From positions 1-64,000 of the forward strand of contig JAKCPI010002856.1 in assembly GCA_023213315.1 (NCBI GenBank): a stretch of DNA of 64,000 nucleotides, in the 5' to 3' direction. Below are positions 53,948 to 62,835 of the stretch, in pieces. Numbering within the stretch: the stretch's first letter is position 1; the number at the start of each line of letters is the position of its first letter. The notes under the pieces are model-generated. The model was given only the letters and a program-made list of their open reading frames with translations, made no database searches and was not told the DNA's origin. The stretch is from Euborellia annulipes (lineage: Eukaryota > Arthropoda > Insecta > Dermaptera > Anisolabididae). A program made the position numbers and the translations under genes.

Positions 53948-54629
53948 TCTGGTGTGACTGGCGCATAGCACACAACTTTCTCTTACCTTCGGTAATCGAA
54001 AGTTGTGTACTGTGCTTGTCACACCAGATTTTTTGTGTCGACATGTATTTAGTTCCCGGCAGTAGGGAATATTTGAATTCAGATGTAAAATTTATAAGTA
54101 TGGGAAAATATTTATATTTTGTTACCATGACAACCATTTCTCCTATCTTTCCTATGAAGAACAAGAGTAAAGTGTGCTTCAAACAATTTTGAGGGCAAAA
54201 CGAGAATATACATTTGAAAGAGCATCTAAAAAATAATTGATTTTTGAATTTTAAACAAAATCGTTAGAGCGAATTTTGAGAAAATCGAAAAAAACTGAAA
54301 AAGTACATCAGTAAAGTACTAGTACTCTTTGGCCGATTTTGATTAAAAGCTTATTTTTCCGGTCCCGGGAGGTGTTTAACTTAAATATAAAATTTCAACC
54401 TCCTAGCTCAATTCCTTCATGCTTAAAATTGAACACACACCCACACACCCACACACCCACACACCCACCCACCCACCCACAGACAGACCATGTCGCGAAA
54501 ACCAGTTTTTTGGATTCAGGGGACCTCAAAACGTGAAGATCCATCAAAATCTCGACATCGAATTTTTGACATGAATCCAATACTTTCTCTCTATATATAT
54601 ATTACATATATACATAGGTAAGAGAAAGT
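53948..54629 (+). mobile_element. Helentron-like element, complete, with empty site
   Basis: From TCTGGTGTGACTGGCGCATA (53948) to GGTAAGAGAAAGT (54629). Unit 1 shows the uninterrupted AAAAAAA target. Read on the minus strand: T-tract | ACTTTCTCTTACC ... (GT/GGGT)n microsatellite ... 3' hairpin CCAGA | T-tract. The short motif ACTTTCTCTTACC recurs inverted inside the hairpin. That is the subterminal-repeat/microsatellite/3'-hairpin/T-T insertion layout of non-autonomous Helentrons (DINE-1 type). No ORF beyond homologous shadow frames. Confidence 0.85.
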
Positions 54630-55238
54630 AAAAACATCTTGTCATTTAATAACATTTCGCAATTGAATATAAAAAAATTTCCATAGGAAAGTATAAATTT
54701 AATTAGAAGATAAAAAAAAAATATTGCAACCTCTTAAGCTATTTACTTAATAGGGGGTTTGTCATTTAAGGGTGAGTGTGTAAAGTAAGTCTTAAAAATT
54801 TAAGCAGAAACAACTCAGCCTCCCTCCCCCCCTCTTTTCTCTCATCAGGTAAATACAGTATTACTCAATTTTTTATTAGGCCTTTCAAATTAATGATTAA
54901 AAAGGGACGGAAAGGAAAAATTACGTTTATATATTCTAAATTTTAATTAATTTAATATTGGAAAAATAAACAGGCTGCTTTTTTTTATCTCGTCTAAAAG
55001 AAAAAAAAGATAAATTAATAATTTTTTTTTAACTTTTCAAAAAAAAAAACCTATCATATGATTTCTTTTATGAAAATTGAATTTTTGTTTTTAAAAAGGA
55101 TATTTGGGAAATGATTACGGGATAAATAAAACAATTATTTTAAAAAAATAATCTTTATTGAATAGGGTGAATAAATAGATCCAGAGCTAGTATTCAGGCA
55201 AATTTATTTGGATTATATCTCTCCGCTATAGGCCAACG

Positions 55239-55267
55239 TTTCGGAGCTCAAACGGCTCCTTCTTCAG
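55239..55267 (-). ncRNA. Hammerhead-ribozyme-like core (left arm)
   Basis: Minus strand: CTGAAGA (55261-55267), GGAGC...GCTCC 5-bp stem, GAAACGTT. Mirror of 56473-56504. Confidence 0.5.
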
Positions 55268-55743
55268 GACCTTAATATTAACAAATAAAAAGTACATCTT
55301 GTTGTTACATATATATTTTATAAGGATATTAGTATATTAACAAACTCACCATGCGGTGTCAAGAAAATAATTCGCCCTCAATTTTGTCATACATGAACGA
55401 TGTGGTTAGTTTCGCTACTCGACATGTGTTAAAAGGCAATGGTGCCGAACGAAGAATGGTGATTTAATTCGGAGTGCATTGCCTCTTATTTATAATTTAG
55501 ATATTTAAACTGAGGGAATACAATTGTAATATAAATATCCTTTTTTTTTTTTCTTAATTATTTCGAGAATAATTTATATTTAAAATTAGCCTTCTAATTA
55601 GCAACATTTAAATTCACTCTATTTACATTTTTACTTTCTCTTATTATATATAATTTTATTAGTATAATTAACAACGTTTCGGTACAATTTTAATATCTTA
55701 TTTATATACTTTTTTTTTTTTTTTTATTATTCACAATTATCAG

Positions 55744-55947
55744 TTATTTTAATTGTAGTATATTATTGTACAGTGAGCTGAGATTTTGGGTGTCACATTG
55801 TTTGTTAATAACACAGTCTCGATACTTAATTATGTTACACATTTCAAGATTCAACAATATATCATGATTGGGATCAGATGATAAAATTTTTACATTGTCA
55901 AAGTCAATTAAGTATCGAGACTGTGTTATTAACAAACAATGTGACAC
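55744..55947 (-). pseudogene. Penelope-like element C-terminal (GIY-YIG) fragment
   Basis: The minus-strand peptide includes RYLIDFDNVKILSSDPNHDI, then LLNLEMCNIIKYRDCVINKQ and CDTQNLSSLYNNILQLK and a stop. This fits the C-terminal end of Penelope GIY-YIG endonuclease domains (..F...KIL..E.NY..R...EM..I......IN.Q.D...LS..Y...L). Only this tail survives; RT and the GIY and YIG catalytic motifs are absent. The codons straddle the palindrome centre, so half of the tail is also written in the inverted arm. Confidence 0.68.
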
Positions 55948-56472
55948 CTAAAATCTCAGCTCACTGTACAATAATATACTACAATTAAAATAACGATAAT
56001 TGTGAATAATAAAAAAAAAAAAAAAAAAAAGTATATAAATAAGATATTAAAATTGTACCGAAACGTTGTTAATTATACTAATAAAATTATATATAATAAG
56101 AGAAAGTAAAAATGTAAATAGAGTGAATTTAAATGTTGCTAATTAGAAGGCTAATTTTAAATATAAATTATTCTCGAAATAATTAAGAAAAAAAAAAAAG
56201 GATATTTATATTACAATTGTATTCCCTCAGTTTAAATATCTAAATTATAAATAAGAGGCAATGCACTCCGAATTAAATCACCATTCTTCGTTCGGCACCA
56301 TTGCCTTTTAACACATGTCGAGTAGCGAAACTAACCACATCGTTCATGTATGACAAAATTGAGGGCGAATTATTTTCTTGACACCGCATGGTGAGTTTGT
56401 TAATATACTAATATCCTTATAAAATATATATGTAACAACAAGATGTACTTTTTATTTGTTAATATTAAGGTC

Positions 56473-56504
56473 CTGAAGAAGGAGCCGTTTGAGCTCCGAA
56501 ACGT
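56473..56504 (+). ncRNA. Hammerhead-ribozyme-like core (right arm)
   Basis: CTGAAGA (56473-56479; consensus CTGATGA), stem GGAGC (56481-56485) / GCTCC (56493-56497), GAAAC-GTT (56498-56504). AGGTC before and GGCCT after can pair as stem I (one G.U). The box-1 T-to-A change would be expected to weaken cleavage. Confidence 0.5.
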
Positions 56505-56688
56505 TGGCCTATAGCGGAGAGATATAATCCAAATAAATTTGCCTGAATACTAGCTCTGGATCTATTTATTCACCCTTTTCAATAATATCCACCAGGCTGC
56601 CCCTATCTTCATCACTTTATTGAATATTTAAATTGTGTTGTTGATAGAATAGGATAAAAAATAATAAATAAATAATTCTTTGTTTCAG

Positions 56689-57126
56689 AAAGAAAAAAAA
56701 GCATCCATATTCGTCATCATAATTATCAAGAAACAGGACTTAAGCAATTGGAACATAGCAAGTCTTTTAGTTGCATTCACGTCGAGCAAGAAGCCAGTCG
56801 ATTGAACTCATCTCTCTGAAAATGAGCCTGGAGGCGATTGTTACCGATCGAATCCTGCATAATGCTCAGAGAAATTGCCATCGATAAGATCATTATAGAG
56901 AGTAAAGTCCAGGGAAAAAACCACGCAGATCACCATGGATCGACCAGTTGAAATCATTCACAGGCAGTTCGCTTCGGGTTTCAAAATCGAGGGCGTTGAA
57001 TAGAAAGGAATGGCGTCTGACCGATGCAAGAACGATCTTTCCAATGACCATGACACGTCAACTTGACGCTTACGACTACGAGAAGCGAAGAGGAAGTCAA
57101 TCTGCAATTCTTATTATTCTCATCTG
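56689..57126 (+). other. Candidate host exon: 5' UTR with uORFs plus start codon
   Basis: 438 nt from TTCTTTGTTTCAG| to CATCTG|GTGAGT, a strong donor. The last ~300 nt are single-copy here and clearly less AT-rich than the surroundings. Three short upstream ORFs (56822-56887, 56935-57003, 57010-57066) precede an ATG at 57044/57050 open to the donor. The first 130 nt duplicate an exon-like segment at 53368. Splicing is inferred from motifs only. Confidence 0.4.
57044..57126 (+). CDS. Possible first coding exon of an unidentified host gene
   Basis: Open from ATG 57044 (or 57050, with the better ACCATGA context) to a GTGAGT donor at 57127: MTMTRQLDAYDYEKRRGSQS then AILIILI, ending in codon phase 2. 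A charged N-terminus running into a hydrophobic stretch suggests a signal anchor or signal peptide continued in the next exon. I do not recognise the protein, and downstream exons are not visible in this window. If real, 57127 onward is its first coding intron, filled with transposons. It could also be chance. Confidence 0.3.
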
Positions 57127-57166
57127 GTGAGTTTATTTATTTTCTTACCTTTCCAGTATCATATTT

Positions 57167-57587
57167 GACCGTCCACATGAAAAGGTACCAAATCTTCATC
57201 GGGGTCAAAATTGAGTTTTTATGCTTTCTGTACAGAATACATCCTGCTTAACAAGCCGGTATTTTTAGAATTTTTTATCATTTTTTGTTTGAAAGATATG
57301 AATTTTTAAAATATTGGTTATGAAAAACCTAGTTTAGAGAAAAATGAGTTTAAAGTTTGTTTAGTCCCTTTTCTCTTATCTCACCTTTGTCTTGTTTTTT
57401 CAATTTTTTTTATATAAAATACATCGATTCTGATGAATCGAATATTTCATCATACGAGTATAAGATGTAGAACTAGAGAATCGGAATCGATAATAAAAAA
57501 AATCCTTTTCTTGAACTTTTTTACTAAATCGGCTCTGCTGAAAATTTAGCCTAGTGAAGATTTCGTACCTTTTCATGTGAACGGTCA
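57167..57587. mobile_element. ~420-bp MITE with ~35-bp TIRs
   Basis: GACCGTCCACATGAAAAGGT ACCAAATCTTCAT (57167-57199) faces GTGAAGATTTCGTACCTTTT CATGTGAACGGTC (57555-57587). Confidence 0.65.
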
Positions 57588-57621
57588 CATATATATATAT
57601 AGGGTCTATATATATATTTCG

Positions 57622-57857
57622 CCTGCTGAGAATCATGGTGGCGAAAGTCTGAAATTCAACAACTAAAGAAAAGGCGTTTGAAAGTTTTATAATATAAACA
57701 TATAGACTAAATTTAAATAGCCGGGCAATAAATGAATAGGCCAGAATCAATGGCAAAGAATGGAAATATATTTTCGCCACTCAAAAGAGAAGACGTTTGG
57801 TAGGTCTAACTCAAAAATTGAATTTTCGGACTTTCGCCACTATGATTCTCAACAGGC
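57622..57857. mobile_element. ~236-bp MITE with ~40-bp TIRs
   Basis: CCTGCTGAGAATCATGGTGG CGAAAGTCTGAAATTCAA faces TTGAATTTTCGGACTTTCGC CACTATGATTCTCAACAGG. No coding. Confidence 0.7.
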
Positions 57858-58240
57858 AATATATATTTATGGAAGGGTGTTGAAGGGCATTCAGCCATAA
57901 ATAAAACACTCTCGATTCTCTGTGAATTTTCAAATGTTTCGGGCAAAATATTTTCACCCATCCACAGTGAACAAATCTATTGAGAGAGAGTTAAGTCTCT
58001 ATAATTATAGATAACAGTAAGTCTTAGTTGGTATTTTATTCTACTACTTATTTTATTTAATTAAATAATATGATGATATATGAGTTTGAAAGTTTTTCTA
58101 ATTTTAAAATTTGCTATTTTCATAGGTCTAGATACAATCACATAATGATGGGGGTTTGAATATTCACATAAAGTATTTTATTTTTGGCTGCGTGCACTTG
58201 CACATCCTTCCATATTTCCAGCCGTTAAATATCATTATAT
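57858..58240. other. AT-rich sequence, no gene recognised
   Basis: Nothing identifiable. If the exon at 57044-57126 is real this is intron. Confidence 0.35.
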
Positions 58241-58244
58241 ATAT

Positions 58245-58440
58245 ATTCTGGAAGGTTTCCGCGACTGGATGTATGCGAAGATAAGTTTTCTCGGGTTGAT
58301 TCGCGTGTGATGTTGAGATTTACTCGACGTTTCGGAGCCATTTTCAAGAGTATGGGATTAGGGGGAATTGTTGGGGTGGTTTGTTTACGGGGTCGCAGTC
58401 TTGCTGGACCCCAGGTCAATTTGGTGGATGCCTCAGAGGC
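58245..58440 (-). mobile_element. Penelope-like pseudo-LTR fragment
   Basis: Minus strand: GACTGCGACCCCGTAAACAA ACC..., ATGGCTCCGAAACGTCGAGT AAATCTCAACATCACACGCG. The GGCTCCGAAACGTCGAG wording and the CTTGAAAA-GGCTCC-GAAACGTC order resemble the inner-arm hammerhead-like cores. The ORF over it (58225-58419) is an artefact of composition. No inverted partner was found. Confidence 0.45.
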
Positions 58441-58847
58441 TTGGTTTGGTCTCTGAGTAAATTTGGGGAATTGTCTATTATTTCTTTAATTAATCTAGAA
58501 CTGAATGGCATTTAATCGAATTGAAGTTACATCATTTCCTGTCTCTAACTCCTCCTCCTGCTTTCTTCTCTAGCTAGTGAACTAATCCTTATTTCTGGTT
58601 CCAACCGGCTCCTTATATCCAACCTCTTCTATGCTATGGAGGATGTCCTAGTTTGAGGAGGGACTCCCTCAGCACCGGCGTGTAGCCTACTCCTTTCGAA
58701 GAATGCATCACTGAGAGGGAACCTTCTTAACGTCCCTTCCACAGGACGGGATGTCACGGCAACTCCCTCTCCTCGTAGAGTTGCCTGGGGGCTATTGTGG
58801 TGAGATCCTATATTCCAATCCAGGGCTTGCTTGAGGATTTGTTTACA
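58441..58847. other. Unassigned, GC-richer sequence
   Basis: 58600-58800 (GAGGAGGGACTCCCTCAGCA, CACAGGACGGGATGTCACGG) looks like the GC-rich part of a retroelement, perhaps belonging to the Penelope fragment before it. No ORF or end identified. Confidence 0.35.
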
Positions 58848-58851
58848 TTAA

Positions 58852-60168
58852 CCCATATAATCCCGGTGGTGCGAAAACGCACCATTTCGTATATTATTAT
58901 AAAATCTTATTTTTCTAAAAAAGTACTTGAAATAAATTATTGGTGTTTGTTTTATATTAAAGCCAAGACTCTATTCTCCATGGAAATTCACTCATTCACT
59001 TGTCAAAGTTTAATAGAAGGTCACAGGGTTTGTCTAAAGTTGTCACTAATTTTCACTTCTGAAATTTCATCGACTTCTCGAAGAAAAGATTAAATTTCTA
59101 CTTTATAATTCGCTCATATTCAAATAAAAGGTGTTTCTTATGTTTCTTAGAGAGTTACTAAATGATATCCAATAGTTAGCTATTCTGTCAATTTCTAAGT
59201 TTTAGAGATATAGAGCCATCTTTTTAAATGGTGCGAAAACGCACCACCGGGCACATGGGATATCAAAATTATCATTACTTTCCACGCCTAAACACTACGT
59301 AGCAAAGAGGAAAAAAGTGGAATTGGTCCAAATTTTCGACTTGCGGATTACAAAGAAAATACACATAATTAAAAAGCATTATTATTATTAGGCCTAGATT
59401 ATTATTTTTATTTATTTAGACGGTAAAGGTATTTTGTTTTTGATTTAGGATTGGAACAACCTATCAAACCATTGACGCTCAACGGCTCCTAACGATTGAA
59501 TCCGTCTTGTTTTAGGTTTCTTACTGATTCAAATTGCAAAAAAGAAATCGAGCACCCACTACTGGTTGATATGTATAATAAAAATATGGACGGCAATAAT
59601 CGTTTCGATGAAAACATCGCCGTTTATCGGCAACATAGGTATTAGTTCGAAGAAATGGTGGTGGGCAATTCTTTCTTTCTTTAGAGAATAGATTTTTGTA
59701 TCCAAAATGCCTGGCATCTGTAGAGATCCTGCAATTTGAAGCAGTAAGAAACCTAAAGCAAGAGGGATTCAATCGTTAGGAGTGTTTAGTGTCAATGGTT
59801 TGATCGGTTGTTCCAATCCTAAATCAAAAACAAAATACCTTTACCCTCTAAATAAATAAAAATAATAATAATAGGCCTAATAATAATAATGTCTATTATT
59901 CTTTTGTATTTTCTTGGTAACCCGGAAGCCAAAAATTTGGACCAATTCCATTTCCTTCCTCTTCGCTATACACTCTTATGTAGTTAATAGGCGGGGAACT
60001 TTTGACATCCCATGTGCCCGGTGGTGCGTTTTCGCACCATGCCCTAATTCGTCCTAAAAAAGGAATTGAGAAAAAAAAAAATTATTTTCATGTTCTAGGA
60101 CCCAATCGTGACCACATATCAAAAAATAAAAAAAATCCGTGACCAAAAAAGTTTTGGGCTTATATGGG
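58852..60168. mobile_element. piggyBac-type non-autonomous element, TTAA target
   Basis: 1317 bp flanked by TTAA (58848-58851, 60169-60172). TIRs CCCATATAATCCC and GGGCTTATATGGG (12 of 13 match). Inside, long inverted arms 59224-59540 and 59735-60050 start GGTGCGAAAACGCACCACCG GGCACATGGGAT. A third GGTGGTGCGAAAACGCACCA lies at 58864-58883. No transposase. CCC(A/T) ends at TTAA are diagnostic for piggyBac. Confidence 0.88.
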
Positions 60169-60189
60169 TTAAATAAATATTTTTATTTA

Positions 60190-60275
60190 ATGAAAAATCC
60201 CGCACGCCCAGGGTTTGAACAGGGATCTTCTTTGCAGAAGCTGACACCCTAGCTCACTACACCAGCGAGCCCCCG
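60190..60275 (-). tRNA. tRNA-like sequence, likely SINE head
   Basis: Minus strand: GGGGGCTCGCTGGTGTAGTG AGCTAGGGTGTC (A box), CCCTGTTCAAACCCTGGGCG (B box). 84 nt between them and the CGTGCGGGATT end; acceptor pairing is poor. Different from the main SINE family; a pseudogene or SINE. Confidence 0.45.
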
Positions 60276-60361
60276 GGGAAAAGAAATGAATATCGTGTAG
60301 TGAATGGATGACATCCATTTGGAGCGATCGTGAATGGCCGGCCTTAGACATGGCATTAATT

Positions 60362-60540
60362 TTGAACACTATTTACTAAATACATGTTAACGCTTTGGCT
60401 TTAAAGTTTTTGTTTACAGAATAGCTATTTGAGGGAAGGAAGTGTTAAAATGAATTAATGTTGTTTACAGATGTTAAAAGTTAGTGTTTTTTGCTTGGAG
60501 AAATAAAAATTAACGTTTTTGCTTAGAGAATAGATCTGAA
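60362..60540. mobile_element. Half copy of the GGTCTATTCTCTAA MITE
   Basis: ACTATTTACTAAATACATGT TAACGC, GGAAGGAAGTGTTAAAATGA ATTAATG, TTAACGTTTTTGCTTAGAGA ATAGATCTG: right half of the element at 43058-43402 with a small internal duplication. Confidence 0.65.
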
Positions 60541-60894
60541 TATGCTTCTCTCTATTTAAAATTATTTATCTTTATTTATAATGATTTTCTCGGGGTTTTG
60601 AAGAGTTTGTACCTTTACATCTCCCCCTCCACCTGTGGCTATGGGCCTGGTCTAGAATCTTTGAAATTGGACCAGGATAATTATTTTAAAAAGTTTCGGT
60701 GTTAGTAAAATGGCGCTAATCTACAAAAAATTATTATATAGATAAACATTCCATCACAGATATTTTGCAAATTTCATTAATACCAAAATACGCATATATT
60801 AGTTAATAGGCTTGTTTCCACACCACAGTTGGGTAAACAAAATTTTTTCTATCTTGAGTCACCCTTGAGTCGGAACAAGTGCACAATAGTTGAT
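60541..60894. other. Unassigned sequence
   Basis: No ORF or end recognised. Confidence 0.35.
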
Positions 60895-61000
60895 AACAGA
60901 TGCAGAATAAGCAGTTGAAACGTTGTACAGTATTTATATTTTTAATAAATAATTAATAACAAAAATGTGGTGTATAATTAAAAATGCCCATAACAATAAT
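60895..61000 (+). mobile_element. Penelope-type arm fragment
   Basis: CAGATGCAGAATAAGCAGTT GAAACGTTGTACAGTATTTA TA..., ACAAAAATGTGGTGTATAAT TAAAAATGCCC: matches the right arm of the inverted repeat at 32396-32870, including its degenerate core. Confidence 0.6.
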
Positions 61001-61139
61001 TTTATTTTCTCGTACCCTATATATGAAATATATAGAGAGAGAAAGTATTGCGATCATGTCAAAAATTCGATGTCGAGATTTTGATGGATATACATGTTTT
61101 GAGGTCCCCTGAGTCCAAAAAAGTGGGTCCCGCAAATTG

Positions 61140-61174
<35 letters not shown>

Positions 61175-61535
61175 TGTGTGTCTGTGTGTGTGTGAACGAT
61201 TTTTTTAGCATGAAGGAATTGAGCTACCGGATTGAAATTTTATATTTAACTTAGGTACCTTTGAAGAATCTCAAAATAAGCTTTTGAACAAAATCGGCCA
61301 AAAAGTACTAGTACTTTACTGATGTACTTTTTCAGTTTTTTTCGATTTTCTCAAAATTCCCTCCAAGGATTTTTTTTAAAATTCATAAATGAACTATTTT
61401 TTAGATGCTCTTTAAAATGTATATTCTCATTTTGCCGTTGAAATCTTCTGAAGACCACTTTACTCTTGTTCTTCATAGGAAAGATAGAACTGGTTGCCAT
61501 GGTAACGGAATTTAAATCTTTTTCTTTTTATTAGA
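61001..61535 (-). mobile_element. Helentron-like element, partial
   Basis: TTTATTTTCTCGTACCCTAT, (GT)n at 61143-61192 (longest microsatellite of the family here), AATCGGCCAAAAAGTACTAG, CTTGTTCTTCATAGGAAAGA, GGTTGCCATGGTAACGGAA. The hairpin end is missing. Confidence 0.8.
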
Positions 61536-61554
61536 TTAAAAATCAATTATTATT

Positions 61555-61832
61555 TTTTTTTTTTTTTTTTTTTTAAAAAAACATTCACACTTTTTTCTCA
61601 TTCACACTCACACTCACACACACATTCACACAGTCTTTTCGGCAACTCAGGCCATTTAAGACTTTGACGATAACCGTTGTAAGTATAATATATATATTGT
61701 GGGTTGAGGCATTTCTATTTAAGCCATCTGGTATCCAAATGGCTTAAATAAAATCATCGGACTGCCTGGGTCCGAACCCGCGACGTTTGGTATAGGAGGT
61801 AGGCGCGCTACTTACTACGCCAAACCCGGGGG
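61555..61832 (-). mobile_element. tRNA-derived SINE, full-length with 11-bp TSD
   Basis: TSD CAATTATTATT (61544-61554, 61833-61843). Minus strand: GCCCCCGGGTTTGGCGTAGT AAG, CGCGGGTTCGGACCC, CAGTCCGATGATTTTATT, GCCATTTGGATACCAGATGGC, GTGTGAGTGTGAGTGTGAAT and poly(A). Confidence 0.92.
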
Positions 61833-61843
61833 CAATTATTATT

Positions 61844-62214
61844 TAAATTCCCATTTTTTTTAAATTTATTTGTGTTTTTAATTGTTTCAAAGAAAACATA
61901 TATGTCTCTCTCTCACTTGCAAACATTATCGCCTGTCTCTACTCTTTTAAATTCCCTTTCCACCTTATCTTCGCATAGGAACAATGTTAATTTCCTATAG
62001 GGATTTGTATGTTAATTTCGATTCAAAAGGGGGTCCCCTTTAGAACTTTTTAGGCATTTAAAATTTTATTTTCCAATTCTTATGAAATTTTGTATTTATT
62101 TACGATTGTATATTGTGTATAAAATGTCCAAATATGAGATTAAAATTTTGAAAAATAACCATAGTTTATTTGAAGCAGTCAACATTTAAAATGCAAGTTT
62201 GAAACTAAGGTGCT
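61844..62214. other. Unassigned AT-rich sequence
   Basis: CTCTCTCTCACTTGC near 61906. Nothing recognised. Confidence 0.35.
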
Positions 62215-62333
62215 ATCGGAAACTAAATATATCTCGACACAAAAAATCTGGTGTGACCAGCACGGTGCACAACTTTCTCTTACCGAAGGGTAAGAGAAAG
62301 TTGTGTGCTGTGCGCCAGTCACACCAGATTTTT
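62215..62333 (-). mobile_element. Helentron-like hairpin end
   Basis: CTATCGGAAACTAAATATAT CTCGACAC, then a near-perfect hairpin TCTGGTGTGACCAGCACGGT GCACAACTTTCTCTTACC / GGGTAAGAGAAAGTTGTGTG CTGTGCGCCAGTCACACCAGA. The body is absent: a solo hairpin. Confidence 0.8.
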
Positions 62334-62830
62334 TCTATTTTATTTGTATTTTGTTAATCATAGTGTGTCTATCTTTGATTGCTCTATATGCCAATTGCCA
62401 GCCATGTCTTAAATAAATGAAAAAATCGAAAGCAAAAAAAAAAATTAATGTCATGTACACTACTCATTAAAATGATTATTGTATGCTGACTTGCCATACC
62501 ATGTAATATGAGGAAGAGAAGACCTCTACTAACATTTTATATGAATTTTTTTTTAAATTTGGAAGGTAGAAATTTTAATGTTATTCATATAAAGGCCTAA
62601 TAATGATATACAGCAAAAATGAATAAATAAAATGTAATAATTATTTTTTGAAAAATCTCCAAAGATTATCTGATCAGTTTTCCGCTATATCCGAGTGCAA
62701 AACCTATTTATTTTAACGATATTATTAAGCCATTTATATACACTAATTTGTATCCAAGTGATTTAAATTCCTTCCGTTTTAGTTGATTTATCAAACTTCT
62801 GAAAGAAAACGCACATTCCTTCTTAGTTAT
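62334..62830. other. AT-rich sequence, no gene recognised
   Basis: AATAAATAAAATGTAATAAT near 62622. No coding signal. Confidence 0.35.
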
Positions 62831-62835
62831 AAAAA

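Larger units (their letters stand above)
55164..56614 (-). mobile_element. Penelope-like element, inverted-repeat derivative, 11-bp TSD
   Basis: 1451 bp between CTTTATTGAAT duplications (55153-55163, 56615-56625). Arms about 55164-55829 and 55905-56580 are near-perfect complements; outside the right arm is a ~34-nt tail (AATAATATCCACCAGGCTGC CCCTATCTTCATCA). The ~75-bp centre encodes the end of a Penelope GIY-YIG protein. Hammerhead-like cores sit in both arms. Unit 1 of the host duplication shows the empty site, so both ends are certain. Confidence 0.85.
53647..56818 (+). repeat. Direct duplication, unit 2 (filled sites)
   Basis: Same ~1020-bp sequence as unit 1, plus a 687-bp Helentron-like insertion (53948-54634) and a 1451-bp Penelope-type insertion with its 11-bp TSD: 3172 - 687 - 1462 = 1023 bp, matching unit 1. 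Confidence 0.92.

Noticed and set aside
56822..56887. Peptide EAIVTDRILHNAQR recalls the C-terminus of bacterial IS21 helper ATPases (IstB)
   Set aside because: Only about 14 residues, no flanking homology, stop follows at once. Most likely chance; kept as an upstream ORF.
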